This document shows, one piece after another, positions 38,376 through 46,898 of a stretch of DNA of 64,000 nucleotides. The DNA is taken from assembly GCF_013376045.1 (NCBI RefSeq), contig NZ_JABMJG010000004.1, positions 186,001-250,000 on the forward strand, given 5' to 3'. This DNA is from Variovorax sp. SG517. GTDB taxonomy: Bacteria > Pseudomonadota > Gammaproteobacteria > Burkholderiales > Burkholderiaceae_C. Within the stretch, counting starts at the first letter, position 1. Each line of letters begins with the position of its first letter. The notes under the pieces were generated by a model. It did not search any database. It had not been told where the DNA came from and was given only the letters and a program-made list of their open reading frames with translations. The translations under genes and the position numbers were made by a program.

Positions 38376-39452
38376 CTACGCCTCGGCCGTGCCCGTCCCC
38401 AGAGGCGGCAGCACGCGCGGCGCGGCCGAGGTGCCGCACGCGTGGCAGAACTTCGAGAACGCGCTCTTGCGGGTTTCGCAGTTGCCGCAGTGGTCGAAAA
38501 GGCCGATGCCGCAGTGCGGGCAGAAGTCGATCTCGTTGTTCTTCAGGTCCACCGGCCGCTCGCAGCCCGGGCACACGCTCTTGGCCAGGCGCGCGAGCGC
38601 GGTGTCGTAGCTCAGTTCCTCGCGGCGCACCTGGTCGGGCTGCTGCTCGGCCAGCTTCTGGCGCGCGAGGTAGCGGTTGAGCGCGACGATGGCGTAGCGC
38701 CCCACCAGCACCGTGAGCAGGATGCCCACCACGTAGCGCACGTAGCCGCCGTAGCTCGGCAGGTAGGGCACCAGCTCGACGAAGAAGGCGAACAGCGCGA
38801 AGAAGATGAAGCCCCACACGAAGGGCCAATAAGTGCTCTTGCGCTTCTTCACGAAGAGCCATCCCGCCACCACCAGCAGCGGCAGCGTGAGCGCCAGCCG
38901 GTAGGCGAACACGCGCAGCTCCACGCGGCGGTACTCGGCGTCCAGCTTGATCTGCGCATCGCGCTCCAGCTCCGACAGCGCCATGCGCGCGCGCTGCTCG
39001 CCCTGGCGCGCATCGAGCGTGATCTTCTGCTGCGCGTTGACCTTGCGCTGCAGCTCCTCTTCCTTCTGCTTGAAGGCGTCCAGCGCCTTGGTGCGCGCGA
39101 TGAGCTCGGTGTCCTGGTCGGGCAGCGCGGTGGCGCGCCGCGTGGAGAGCCAGTTGGCAAAGGTCTCGCGCGCATTGCGGCTGGCCTGCTGCGCGGCGTT
39201 GAGCTGCAGCTGGATCTGGTCGAGCTCGCGCGCAGCTTCCAGCTCGGCGGCTTCCGATGCCTTGATGGTGGCGCGCAGCGGCTCGGCCCTGGGCTTGTCG
39301 ATGAAGTCGTCGATGCCGCGCACGCGCTCGACCTGCGGCAGGTCGCTCACCACGGTGCTGCCGAGTCCGATGAGGAAGCTCGCGAACACCAGCGCCACCA
39401 GCCAGAGGCCGCGGCGGAACCATTTCTCGGAAAGTCTCAAAGACTTGCTCAT
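38376..39452 (-). CDS. Membrane protein with coiled coil and C-terminal zinc ribbons
   Basis: A 358-residue protein. One hydrophobic segment (LWLVALVFASFLIGLGSTVV) is followed by a long charged helical region (about 55-175, probable coiled coil). Two to three membrane segments (LTLPLLVVAGWLFV, FVWGFIFFALFAFFVELVP, YVVGILLTVLVGRYAIVAL) come next. The C-terminus has two zinc-ribbon motifs, CPGCERPVDL...CPHCG and CGNCETRKSAFSKFCHACG. No function is known to me. It is the last gene of a minus-strand operon that begins with the YiaA-like gene. Confidence 0.7.
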   Translation of the reverse strand: MSKSLRLSEKWFRRGLWLVALVFASFLIGLGSTVVSDLPQVERVRGIDDFIDKPRAEPLRATIKASEAAELEAARELDQIQLQLNAAQQASRNARETFANWLSTRRATALPDQDTELIARTKALDAFKQKEEELQRKVNAQQKITLDARQGEQRARMALSELERDAQIKLDAEYRRVELRVFAYRLALTLPLLVVAGWLFVKKRKSTYWPFVWGFIFFALFAFFVELVPYLPSYGGYVRYVVGILLTVLVGRYAIVALNRYLARQKLAEQQPDQVRREELSYDTALARLAKSVCPGCERPVDLKNNEIDFCPHCGIGLFDHCGNCETRKSAFSKFCHACGTSAAPRVLPPLGTGTAEA

Positions 39453-39474
39453 GTTGTTTTCTCCTCGTTCTTTC

Positions 39475-40281
39475 TCACTGAAGCTTCAGCGTCACCGGCG
39501 CCGCGCTCAGACCGGCGCGCGGCATCCAGGCGAATACCGAATCGACCGTCACCGTCTCGATGCGGTCTGAAAAGCGCTTGTCGTTCGGATGATCGTCGAA
39601 AGCCACGTTGGCCGAGCCCACGCGCCCGCCCAGCCGCGTGAGCGGGCCCAGCTTCAGCGTGGTGGGCTCGTAGCCCTTGAACTGCATCCACGCCTGCGCC
39701 TGCGCGCGGTTGGCGATGGTGGCTGGTTCCATGGCGGCAGCGAGCGTTTCCATGGCCCACTGGTTCGACTGCTGGTACTTGCGGCCCCACACGTAGCTCA
39801 CGATGCTGTAGGGCTCGGTGTGCAGCCGCACGATGCGCGCGGGCGATTCGTTCAGCGCGGCCAGCAGCCACGCCTGCACCTCGGGCGTGGGCACCACCCA
39901 GGCGGCCTCGTAGCGCCAAGGGTCGTCGAGGAAGAACTCGCCGAGCCCCTGGCGGTAGACCTCGGCGATGGCGGTGCCGCACTGGTTGAGCTTGTGCACC
40001 ACGCGCCACGGGCCGGCCTCGGTCTTGTAGGCGAAGCCGAGATGCGAATAGCGCAGGCCGTACTTGCTCAGGTCCTGCCCGGCGCGTGCCAGGAGCACCA
40101 CGCGCGCGCCGCTGGCGTCGAGCGCCTGCGAGGTGCGCTCGGCCATCCGCATGCCCTTGACGATCACGTCGGGCGTGGGCCTGACCTGTTCGCAGGAGCG
40201 GCCGGCCTGCGCCTGCATGGGCAACAAGGCCGCCGCGACCGCAAGCGCTAGTGCGAGCAGCGGCGCCAGCGCGCGGTTCAC
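39475..40281 (-). CDS. DUF2145 family exported protein
   Basis: A 268-residue protein with a clear signal peptide (MNRALAPLLALALAVAAALL...MQAQAG). The DUF2145 body follows: ARAGQDLSKYGLRYSHLGFAYK, WRVVHKLNQCGTAIAEVYRQGLGEFFLDD and GRKYQQSNQWAMETLA. It is probably periplasmic. The H and C in SHLGFAY...LNQCG are positioned as in papain/NlpC-like folds, but I cannot claim activity. The ATG overlaps the stop of the upstream gene (ATGA). Confidence 0.82.
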   Translation of the reverse strand: MNRALAPLLALALAVAAALLPMQAQAGRSCEQVRPTPDVIVKGMRMAERTSQALDASGARVVLLARAGQDLSKYGLRYSHLGFAYKTEAGPWRVVHKLNQCGTAIAEVYRQGLGEFFLDDPWRYEAAWVVPTPEVQAWLLAALNESPARIVRLHTEPYSIVSYVWGRKYQQSNQWAMETLAAAMEPATIANRAQAQAWMQFKGYEPTTLKLGPLTRLGGRVGSANVAFDDHPNDKRFSDRIETVTVDSVFAWMPRAGLSAAPVTLKLQ

Positions 40282-40739
40282 GACAACCTCTCGTTGTGGA
40301 GCAGCGCGCGGCCGATGGCGTTGGGCACGAAGGCCAGCACCTCGCCGGCGGCCGACAGCACCACGCCCGAGCCGATCACGGTCACGAGGACGCTGGTGCC
40401 CACCGCCTTCGCCGTGCCTTCGGCCACCCGGCCCGAGACCTTGATGCTGGCGCGCGCGCCGTCGGAGGCGCGTTCGAGCACGTACACCGTGCCGTCCACC
40501 GAGGCTTCGACCGCGACCACGGCCAGTGTCGAGCCGCCCACCGACAGCGCGGCGGGCAGCGCGACCGCCGTGGTGGCCGAGGCCCCGACGGCGGAGCCCG
40601 CGACCACCACCGACGCCACCGGCATCAGCGAGAGGGCGAGCGAGGCGTCGCTCTGGGCCTGGGCCTGCATGGGAACCGCGACACCGGCGAAGACAGTGCT
40701 GGCGGCGACGAGGGCGGCGGCAATCGACTTCCTGATCAT
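40278..40739 (-). CDS. Small exported protein of unknown function
   Basis: A 153-residue protein with a signal peptide (MIRKSIAAALVAASTVFAGVAVPMQAQAQ). The body is rich in Ala, Val, Ser and Gly, with two hydrophobic stretches (VASVVVAGSAVGASATTAV and SVLVTVIGSGVVLSAAGEVLAFV). No family was recognised. It is coupled to the DUF2145 gene by an ATGA overlap, and the two probably act together in the envelope. Confidence 0.6.
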   Translation of the reverse strand: MIRKSIAAALVAASTVFAGVAVPMQAQAQSDASLALSLMPVASVVVAGSAVGASATTAVALPAALSVGGSTLAVVAVEASVDGTVYVLERASDGARASIKVSGRVAEGTAKAVGTSVLVTVIGSGVVLSAAGEVLAFVPNAIGRALLHNERLS

Positions 40740-40768
40740 GATGAGTCTCCGTTCTTGAGGTGCGTGGG

Positions 40769-41287
40769 TCATTCGGCGGCAGCGGTTGCGGCTGCAGCGG
40801 CGGCTTCGGCGCGCGCCATGCGGCGGCCCTGCAGGCGGGCTTCGGCCAGGTCGGCCTCGTGGCGGTCGCGCAGCGTCTTGGCCAGCGTGAAGGCCGAGCT
40901 GATGAGGAACAGCCAGCTCACGCCCAGGAAGGCCTTGTAGGCTTCGTTGATGTCCATGCGCACGAGGCCCCAGCCGGTCAGGCCCATCGCGACGAAGAAG
41001 CTGCCCCAGACGACCAGCTTCCACATCGGCACGTCGCGGCTTGCTTCGGCGCCCCGCTCGGCGGCCTGCTGGCTGTCGCGCACGAACTTCGAAAGCATGA
41101 AGGCGGTGCTCAGGCAGAAGACGTAGCCCATCACCATGAACGCCCGGTCCAGCGCCTCGCCCGGCAGCCAGCTCAGGCCGGTCGCGCACAGGAAGACGGC
41201 GATCGCGAACGATGCCCAGGCCTGGAACTGCCAGGCCCGCGTGTCGCGCTGGATGAAGACGGTCGTGGTGGATGAGAGGGGTTGCAT
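40769..41287 (-). CDS. YiaA/YiaB-like inner-membrane protein
   Basis: A 172-residue protein with two copies of a two-helix unit. The first is WQFQAWASFAIAVFLCATGL...AFMVMGYVFCLSTAFMLSKFVRD (residues 18-75). The second is WKLVVWGSFFVAMGLTGWGL...AFLGVSWLFLISSAFTLAKTLRD (88-145). It ends in an Ala-rich tail. This duplication is the YiaAB layout. The function is unknown and the location is the inner membrane. The ATG at 41287 gives the family N-terminus. It is first in a minus-strand operon, with a GTATC-N7-GATAC site 98-114 bases upstream. Confidence 0.78.
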   Translation of the reverse strand: MQPLSSTTTVFIQRDTRAWQFQAWASFAIAVFLCATGLSWLPGEALDRAFMVMGYVFCLSTAFMLSKFVRDSQQAAERGAEASRDVPMWKLVVWGSFFVAMGLTGWGLVRMDINEAYKAFLGVSWLFLISSAFTLAKTLRDRHEADLAEARLQGRRMARAEAAAAAATAAAE

Positions 41288-41384
41288 GTGTGCCTCGCGG
41301 CGTAGTGAAGGTGAGCGAATGATGGTTCGCTCCCGCACCGCGAGGCTTGAATGCTTGCACCAGTTGCGGTTTCCGGCTCCGCCG

Positions 41385-41401
41385 GTATCCGCAATCGATA
41401 C
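41385..41401. promoter_or_regulatory. GTATC-N7-GATAC operator candidate upstream of the yiaA-like operon
   Basis: The plus strand reads GGTATCCGCAATCGATACTT. The arms GTATC (41385-41389) and GATAC (41397-41401) are a perfect inverted repeat with a 7-base spacer. The same arms and spacing occur at 44342-44358, beside the HTH regulator gene, and with one mismatch at 44302-44318. It lies in the 127-base gap upstream of the YiaA-like gene. Confidence 0.5.
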
Positions 41402-41414
41402 TTTTGGGGGTGTT

Positions 41415-43373
41415 TCAGGCGGCCAGCAGGGCGCTCACGCGCTGGCGCAGCGCGTCCGGCTGCACCTCGGCCGGCGGCACGGGGGCGCCGACGTTCAGGC
41501 CCACGCGGCTGAAGAAGCCGCGGCGGAAGGGCTTGGCCATGGCCACGCGCTCGCCGCCGCGCAGCTCGATGCGGCTGAAGTACGAGCCCCAGAGGTTGGT
41601 GAGCGCCATCGGGATCACCGGCGGCTCGATGCCCTGGGCGCGCGCGCCCTCGAGGATCTTCATCACGCCGCCCTTGAAGGGCTGCAGCTCGCCGTCGCGC
41701 GTGATCGCACCTTCGGGGAAGATGGCGAGCAGGTCGCCCTCGCGCAGCACCTCCTGCGCCTTCGCGAAGGCGGCTTCGTAGGCCGCCGGGTCGTCCTTCT
41801 GCGGCGCAATCGGGATCGCCTTGGCCAGCTTGAACAGCCAGCCCAGCACCGGCACCTTGAAAATGCGGTGGTCCATGATGAAGCGGATCGGCCGCGGGCT
41901 CGCCGCCATCAGCAGCACCGCGTCGATGAAGCTCACGTGGTTGCACACCAGCACGGCCGCGCCCTCGGTGGGAATGTGCGTCTCGCCCTTGATGTCGAAG
42001 CGGTAGACGAAGCGCGACAGCACCCACGCCACGAAGCGCAGCAGGTACTCGGGCACCAGCATGAAGATGTAGAACGCCACCACCGCGTTGGCGATGCCGG
42101 TGAACAAAAAGATCTGCGGAATGGTGAAGCCCGCGCCCAGCAGCGCGCCCGCGATGACCGAGCTGCCGATCATGAAGAGCGCGTTGAGGATGTTGTTCGC
42201 CGCGATGATGCGCGCGCGGTGCGTGGGCTGGCTGCGCAGCTGGATCAGCGCGTACATCGGCACGCTGTAGAGCCCCGCGAACAGCGACAGCAGCGCGAGG
42301 TCGGCCATCACGCGCCAGTGCGCGGGCTGGTGCACGAAGGCGCCGATGCCCATTTCCGCCACCTTGGGCAGGCCGCGCGAGGCAAAGTACAGGTCGATCG
42401 CGAACACGCTCATGCCGATGGCGCCCAGCGGCACCAGCCCGATCTCCACCTGTCGGCGGCTGAGCGTCTCGCACAGCAGCGAGCCGACGCCGATACCCAC
42501 CGAGAACACCACCAGCAGCAGCGAGGCCACCTGCTCGTCGCCGTGCAGCACTTCCTTGGCGAAGCTCGGGAACTGGCTCAGGAACACCGCGCCGAAGAAC
42601 CACATCCACGAGATGCCCAGCAGCGAGCGGAACACCACCACGTTCTGGTTCGCGAGCTTGAGGTTGCGCCAGGTCTCGCTGACGGGGTTCCAGTTGATGA
42701 CCAGCCCCGGGTCGGTGGCGGGCGCGCGCGGAATGGCCTGCGCCACGCCCCGGCCGACCAGCGCCAGCAGCACGCAGCCCACGGCCACGCTCGTGTGGCC
42801 GACGTTCGGCAGGGCCACCAGCAGCCCGCCGGCGACCTGCCCGAGCAGGATGGCGACGAAGGTGCCCATCTCGACCATGCCGTTGCCGCCGGTGAGCTCG
42901 CGCGCGTCGAGCACCTGCGGCAGGTAGGCGAACTTGACCGGGCCGAAGAGCGTGGAGTGCAGCCCCATCAGGAACACGCAGGCCAGCAGCACCACCGCGT
43001 TGGCCGTGACGAAGCCCCAGGCGGCGATCAGCATGATCACGATCTCGAGGTCCTTGACGAAGCGGATCATCTTCGTCTTGTCGAACTTGTCGGTGAGCTG
43101 GCCGGAGGTGGCCGAGAACAGCAGGAAGGGCAGGATGAAGAGCGCGCCGATCACCAGGCCCGCCATCGAAGGCGGCATCCAGCTCAGCTGGAGCTGGTAG
43201 GTCACCATCACGGTGAAGGCGAACTTGAAGAGGTTGTCGTTCGCGGCACCCGCGAACTGGGTCCAGAAGAAGGGCGCGAAGCGCCGCTGCCCAAGGAGCG
43301 CGAACTGGTTGGCGTGGGCGTTCTCCTCGTGAGCCACGGGCGTGGCCGGGGCTGCGGCGGCGGGATTTGTCAT
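41415..43373 (-). CDS. Lysophospholipid transporter-acyltransferase fusion (LplT-PlsC type)
   Basis: A 652-residue fusion. Residues 25-445 form a 12-helix MFS transporter like LplT (FFWTQFAGAANDNLFKFAFTV; LMGLHSTLFGPVKFAYLPQ; VGIGVGSLLCETLS). Residues 460-645 form a PlsC-type 1-acylglycerol-phosphate acyltransferase with NHVSFID (the HX4D motif, H479/D484) and IFPEG (552-555). In E. coli, LplT flips lysophospholipids and a separate Aas re-acylates them; here import and acylation are one protein. The ATG at 43373 was chosen because GAGGAG lies 11 bases upstream, although an ATG at 43391 overlaps the previous stop. It is coupled with the ceramidase-like gene. Confidence 0.9.
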   Translation of the reverse strand: MTNPAAAAPATPVAHEENAHANQFALLGQRRFAPFFWTQFAGAANDNLFKFAFTVMVTYQLQLSWMPPSMAGLVIGALFILPFLLFSATSGQLTDKFDKTKMIRFVKDLEIVIMLIAAWGFVTANAVVLLACVFLMGLHSTLFGPVKFAYLPQVLDARELTGGNGMVEMGTFVAILLGQVAGGLLVALPNVGHTSVAVGCVLLALVGRGVAQAIPRAPATDPGLVINWNPVSETWRNLKLANQNVVVFRSLLGISWMWFFGAVFLSQFPSFAKEVLHGDEQVASLLLVVFSVGIGVGSLLCETLSRRQVEIGLVPLGAIGMSVFAIDLYFASRGLPKVAEMGIGAFVHQPAHWRVMADLALLSLFAGLYSVPMYALIQLRSQPTHRARIIAANNILNALFMIGSSVIAGALLGAGFTIPQIFLFTGIANAVVAFYIFMLVPEYLLRFVAWVLSRFVYRFDIKGETHIPTEGAAVLVCNHVSFIDAVLLMAASPRPIRFIMDHRIFKVPVLGWLFKLAKAIPIAPQKDDPAAYEAAFAKAQEVLREGDLLAIFPEGAITRDGELQPFKGGVMKILEGARAQGIEPPVIPMALTNLWGSYFSRIELRGGERVAMAKPFRRGFFSRVGLNVGAPVPPAEVQPDALRQRVSALLAA

Positions 43374-43387
43374 TCGAAGAGTGCTCC

Positions 43388-44242
43388 TCATGCGGCCACG
43401 GCGGCGGCGCCCGGATTGTGCCGCAGCGCGGCTTCCCAGCGCATCTCCAGCTTGCGCAGCGCGAACACCACGGGCAGCCCGGCGAGCGAGGCCGTCAGGT
43501 GCTTGAGCGTGTGGCCCGACACCGTGTGCTGCGTGAATTCGTAGATCTGGTGATCGGCCATCTCGAAGCCCTTGGCCAGCACGTAGAAGAAGATCACCCA
43601 GCCCAGCTTCAGCCCCACCGACTTGCGCATCGGCGTGGCCAGCGCCAGCGTCAGCACCAGCGCCATGCCGCCGAACTGCACCAGCGCCCAGGGCATGACG
43701 TTGCCCGTCTCCTGGAACACCTCGGCCGACAGCAGCCCCGCCGTCAGCACGAACCAGGCGGCGGGCCAGCCGGCGCGCTGGCTCACCCGTTCGCAGACCG
43801 CCACGCCGATCAGCCCGGCGAAAGCCACCGCCATGCCGGCGCGGTCCGCCGCGAGCCGGGGGCCGTCGGGCATGAGGTGGTAGAAGGCCGAACCGGCGGC
43901 GGCGGCGATCAGGCCGGCGAAGAAGAGCCATGCGCAGTCGAGCGTGTTGTCCGGCGGATCGCTGGCCGGCGGGGCCAGCGGGAACTGCGACAGCGCCTCC
44001 TGGTGCGAGCGGTCGATGCGGTTGAGCCGGTACAGGCCCCACAGGCCGATCACCACGAAGGGGATGTTGCTCAGCACGTCCATGGCGTTCGGCAGCCCAT
44101 GCCAGCCGCGGTTGTCGGCGAACACCGAGGCGATGGCCACGTCGGCGGCCGGCAGCTCGGGGCCGAAGAAGGCGATCAGCGCGAGCAGCGCGAAGGTGAA
44201 AAGCAACCCGCGTTCGCGGCGGCTGAGGGAGGGCAGAAGCAT
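43388..44242 (-). CDS. Ceramidase-like (CREST-type) membrane hydrolase
   Basis: A 284-residue protein with about seven to eight hydrophobic segments. The conserved polar residues of alkaline-ceramidase-like hydrolases are present: NIPFVVIGLWGLYRL, AGSAFYHLMPDGPRLAADRAGM (Ser, Tyr-His, Asp) and SGHTLKHLTASLAG (the HxxxH pair). These ligate a catalytic zinc in the superfamily. Bacterial members are poorly studied and the substrate could be another amide or lipid. It precedes the LplT-PlsC fusion on the same strand, which points to membrane lipid turnover. Confidence 0.72.
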   Translation of the reverse strand: MLLPSLSRRERGLLFTFALLALIAFFGPELPAADVAIASVFADNRGWHGLPNAMDVLSNIPFVVIGLWGLYRLNRIDRSHQEALSQFPLAPPASDPPDNTLDCAWLFFAGLIAAAAGSAFYHLMPDGPRLAADRAGMAVAFAGLIGVAVCERVSQRAGWPAAWFVLTAGLLSAEVFQETGNVMPWALVQFGGMALVLTLALATPMRKSVGLKLGWVIFFYVLAKGFEMADHQIYEFTQHTVSGHTLKHLTASLAGLPVVFALRKLEMRWEAALRHNPGAAAVAA

Positions 44243-44301
44243 GGCGGTCCTCGGTGGTGGTCTGAACTGGGGCGGAATTTAGGGTCCGCACCCCTCCAGA
44301 G

Positions 44302-44358
44302 GCATCGAGAATCGATACGAGGTACTAATTCACACCCGGTGGTATCTCCACTTGATAC
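44302..44358. promoter_or_regulatory. Two GGYATC-N7-GATAC sites in the divergent regulator region
   Basis: The 145-base gap between the ceramidase-like operon and the HTH regulator holds two related sites. One is GCATC-N7-GATAC (44302-44318, one mismatch); the other is GTATC-N7-GATAC (44342-44358, perfect). Centre-to-centre distance is 40 bases, close to four helical turns. The right-hand site lies 30 bases before the regulator ATG, so autoregulation is plausible. Confidence 0.55.
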
Positions 44359-44387
44359 TTGCCGACGCCCGTGTACGCTTCCGGCCC

Positions 44388-45122
44388 ATGAGTACCACCG
44401 TCGATCTCGTCCAAGCCCTCAAGAACGAACTCAAGAACGCCCGCATGACCTACGCCGACCTGGCGCGGTCGCTCGACATGGCCGAATCCAGCGTCAAGCG
44501 CATGCTGGCCAAGAGCGACATGCCGCTGTCGCGCGTGGACGCCATCTGCCGGGCGCTGAAGATCGATTTCGCCGAGCTGGCGCGCCGCGTGGCCGACGCC
44601 CAGCCGCTGCTGAAGGAGCTGACGCACGAGCAGGAAAAGGCCGTGGTCAAGGACAAGAAGCTGCTGCTGGTGGCCATCAGCGTGCTGAGCCAGTGGACGC
44701 TGGAGCAGATCGTGGCGGCCTACCGCGTGAGCGAGGCCGAGTGCATCGGCTTCCTGGCCCAGCTCGACCGCATCGGCATCATCGAGTTGCGCCCGCTCAA
44801 CCGGTATCGCCTGAAGCTCGCCAAGACCTTCCGCTGGCGCCCGCACGGCCCGGTGATGGAGTTCTTCCGCGAGAACGTGGTGCTCGACTACTACAAGGGC
44901 GGCTTCGACGGCCCTGCCGAGGGCCTGCTGCTGGTGCACGGCCAGATCAGCCGCTCGCTCGCGCCCGCCTTCCTGGAACGCCTGCAGCGCGTGGCGCAGG
45001 ACTTCGCCCAGCAGCACCAGACCGACCAGAAACTGGCCGCCAAGGACCGCGAGGGCTACACGCTGCTGCTGGGGATGCGGAACTGGGAGTTCGAGGCTTT
45101 CACAAGGCTTCGTAGAGCCTGA
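44388..45122 (+). CDS. XRE-type HTH transcriptional regulator
   Basis: A 244-residue protein. The N-terminal 65 residues form a Cro/CI-type HTH (LKNELKNARMTYADLARSLDMAESSVKRMLAKSDMP written in two blocks: residues 11-30 and 31-46). A basic/helical region from about 75 onward (LTHEQEKAVVKDKKLLLVAI; QWTLEQIVAAYRVSEAEC) is typical of uncharacterised Burkholderiales regulators. It is divergent from the ceramidase/LplT-PlsC operon, and the gap holds two copies of a palindrome also found before the YiaA-like operon. It is therefore the likely regulator of both. The ATG at 44388 starts the conserved MSTTVDLVQ segment. Confidence 0.8.
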   Translation: MSTTVDLVQALKNELKNARMTYADLARSLDMAESSVKRMLAKSDMPLSRVDAICRALKIDFAELARRVADAQPLLKELTHEQEKAVVKDKKLLLVAISVLSQWTLEQIVAAYRVSEAECIGFLAQLDRIGIIELRPLNRYRLKLAKTFRWRPHGPVMEFFRENVVLDYYKGGFDGPAEGLLLVHGQISRSLAPAFLERLQRVAQDFAQQHQTDQKLAAKDREGYTLLLGMRNWEFEAFTRLRRA

Positions 45123-45132
45123 CGCTCAATCC

Positions 45133-45220
45133 AGGAACACCGAGGAACCGGCTTTGCCGGGCCTCTGGTGTTGCCGCCGGTAGGGGGAAAGCGCGCAACA
45201 CGAAGTGCACGCAGCCTAGG
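45133..45220 (+). repeat. Convergent-gap hairpin repeat, copy 3 (diverged)
   Basis: About 88 bases of the same family but the most diverged copy: the second hairpin reads CCGCCGGTAGGGGG and the GCGCAG segment is altered to GCGCGCAACACGAAGTGC. The first large hairpin (GAACACC...GGTGTT around CCGGC-TTT-GCCGG) is preserved. It lies between the HTH gene and the pyrF 3' end, which converge. Confidence 0.8.
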
Positions 45221-45228
45221 AGCGAGCC

Positions 45229-46050
45229 CTATTTGGCTGCTTCGAGGGTGTCGCGCATCGTGCGCGCGGCGCTCTTCGCGGCCTCGGCGAAATCATCGCC
45301 CGACGAGGCGTAGATGATCGCGCGTGACGAGTTCACGATGATCGGCGCATCGGCGCGCCAGCCGGCTCGCACCGTGGCGACGGCATCGCCGCCCTGGGCG
45401 CCGACACCGGGAATCAGCAGCGGCACGGTCGGCGCGAGTTCGCGCACGCGCTCGATCTCGGCGGGGTAGGTCGCGCCCACCACCAGGCCGAGCTGGCCGT
45501 TCAGGTTCCACGGCCCCTGCGCCAGCTTGGCGACGTGTTCGTACAGGAAGGGCTGCCCTTCGACGTCCGCCAGACGCTGGCCCTGCAGGTCGGAGCCGCC
45601 GGGGTTGCTGGTGCGGCACAGCAGGAAGGCGCCCTTGCCCTCGTGCTTGAGGTACGGCGCCACCGAGTCGAAGCCCATGAAGGGCGACAGCGTCACCGCG
45701 TCGGCGCCGTAGCGCTCGAAGGCTTCGAGGGCGTACTGCTCGGCGGTCGAGCCGATGTCGCCGCGCTTGGCGTCGAGGATCACGGGCACGTGGGGCGCGT
45801 TGCGGCGCATGTGCTCCATGAGCTTTTCGAGCTGGGCTTCGGCGCGGTGGGCGGCGAAGTAGGCGATCTGCGGCTTGAAGGAAATGACCAGGTCGGCCGT
45901 GGCGTCGACGATGCGAGCACAGAAATCGTAGATGCGGGTGGCGTCGCCCTTGAGCTGACCCGGGAACCTGGCTGGCTCCGGATCGAGCCCCACGCAAAGC
46001 AAGGAACCGTTTTTTTGCTGTGCGGCGGCCAGCTTGTCGAGAAAAGTCAT
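45229..46050 (-). CDS. pyrF: Orotidine 5'-phosphate decarboxylase
   Basis: A 273-residue enzyme, the longer type-2 OMP decarboxylase found in many betaproteobacteria, making UMP in pyrimidine synthesis. Landmarks are [31 protein letters not shown], the catalytic [18 protein letters not shown] and [17 protein letters not shown], plus [12 protein letters not shown]. The ATG at 46050 begins [12 protein letters not shown]. It lies 44 bases after the UDG-like gene, probably as the end of that operon. Confidence 0.95.
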   Translation of the reverse strand: MTFLDKLAAAQQKNGSLLCVGLDPEPARFPGQLKGDATRIYDFCARIVDATADLVISFKPQIAYFAAHRAEAQLEKLMEHMRRNAPHVPVILDAKRGDIGSTAEQYALEAFERYGADAVTLSPFMGFDSVAPYLKHEGKGAFLLCRTSNPGGSDLQGQRLADVEGQPFLYEHVAKLAQGPWNLNGQLGLVVGATYPAEIERVRELAPTVPLLIPGVGAQGGDAVATVRAGWRADAPIIVNSSRAIIYASSGDDFAEAAKSAARTMRDTLEAAK

Positions 46051-46094
46051 GAGGCCCGATTTTAGGCGGGCCGCCCCGGAACCACTCCAGGCGG

Positions 46095-46898
46095 TCAGTT
46101 CGATGCCGGCGTGTGCTGCTCTGCGGCCAGGCAGAGGTCGGCCCAGGCACGGGCCTTGTCTGCCGGATTGCGCAGCAGGTAGGCCGGGTGATAGGTGGCG
46201 ATCACCGAGGCGCCCTCGACGCCCTCCAGCGGCACCGCGCGTCCGCGCAGCTTGCCCAGCGGGTCGCCGCTGCGCATCAGGCTCTGCGCGGCCAGCGGGC
46301 CCATGGCCAGCACGACGCGCGGGGCGATCGCCGCCGCGTGCTCGCCGAAGGCTTCGTCCATGGCGCGGGGGCTGCCGGGCTGGCCGATGGCCACGCCGCG
46401 GTGGGTGCGCATGAGGTGCACGGGCGTGCTGCCGTCGTGCAGCTTCAGGGCGCGCAGCATGTTGTCGAGCAGGCGGCCGGCATCGCCCGCGAAGGGATCG
46501 CCGTGTCGGCCGTCGGCCTCGGGCGGCATGTCGGCGACGACCAGCCAGCCGCCCTGCACGGAATCGGCGACGCCGGCATCGGCATAGAGGCGGCAGGGCG
46601 CTTCGACCAGCACGGCCGCGCCCTGGGTGACCGGCGCGGCTGCACGGGGAGCCGGCGCGGGAGCCTGCACCGGCGCGGCGACGGGCCTCGCGGCGGGCGG
46701 CGGGGGTGCGGCCACGGGCATATCGGCTTCGGGGCGTTCGTCGACGACGGGCAAATCCTGCTCGACCGGCGCGGGAGCCTCGGGCGCGGCAGCCACTTCG
46801 ACCGCCTCGGGCACGGGCCACCAGACCTTCACGCCCATTTCGTCGAGCATGGCGCGCTGGCGGGCGTCCAGCCTCAGCGTCTGCACGGCGGCGCTCAT
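46095..46898 (-). CDS. Uracil-DNA glycosylase superfamily protein, diverged
   Basis: A 267-residue protein. The first 95 residues are a short helix plus a long Ala/Pro/Val-rich linker. The rest is a UDG-fold domain recognisable mainly by the end motif [21 protein letters not shown] (family 4-type HPSxLLRxP). The usual GEAPG near the active site is replaced by [17 protein letters not shown], and I see no four-Cys iron-sulfur pattern. Activity is therefore uncertain. The ATG overlaps the rimI stop; the order tsaB-rimI-UDG-like suggests a conserved operon. Confidence 0.8.
   Translation of the reverse strand: MSAAVQTLRLDARQRAMLDEMGVKVWWPVPEAVEVAAAPEAPAPVEQDLPVVDERPEADMPVAAPPPPAARPVAAPVQAPAPAPRAAAPVTQGAAVLVEAPCRLYADAGVADSVQGGWLVVADMPPEADGRHGDPFAGDAGRLLDNMLRALKLHDGSTPVHLMRTHRGVAIGQPGSPRAMDEAFGEHAAAIAPRVVLAMGPLAAQSLMRSGDPLGKLRGRAVPLEGVEGASVIATYHPAYLLRNPADKARAWADLCLAAEQHTPASN

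Noticed and set aside
41415-44291. 958-codon frame suggesting a ceramidase-LplT-PlsC triple fusion
   Set aside because: The upstream part is another frame of the ceramidase-like gene, and the real starts and stops overlap as ATGA.
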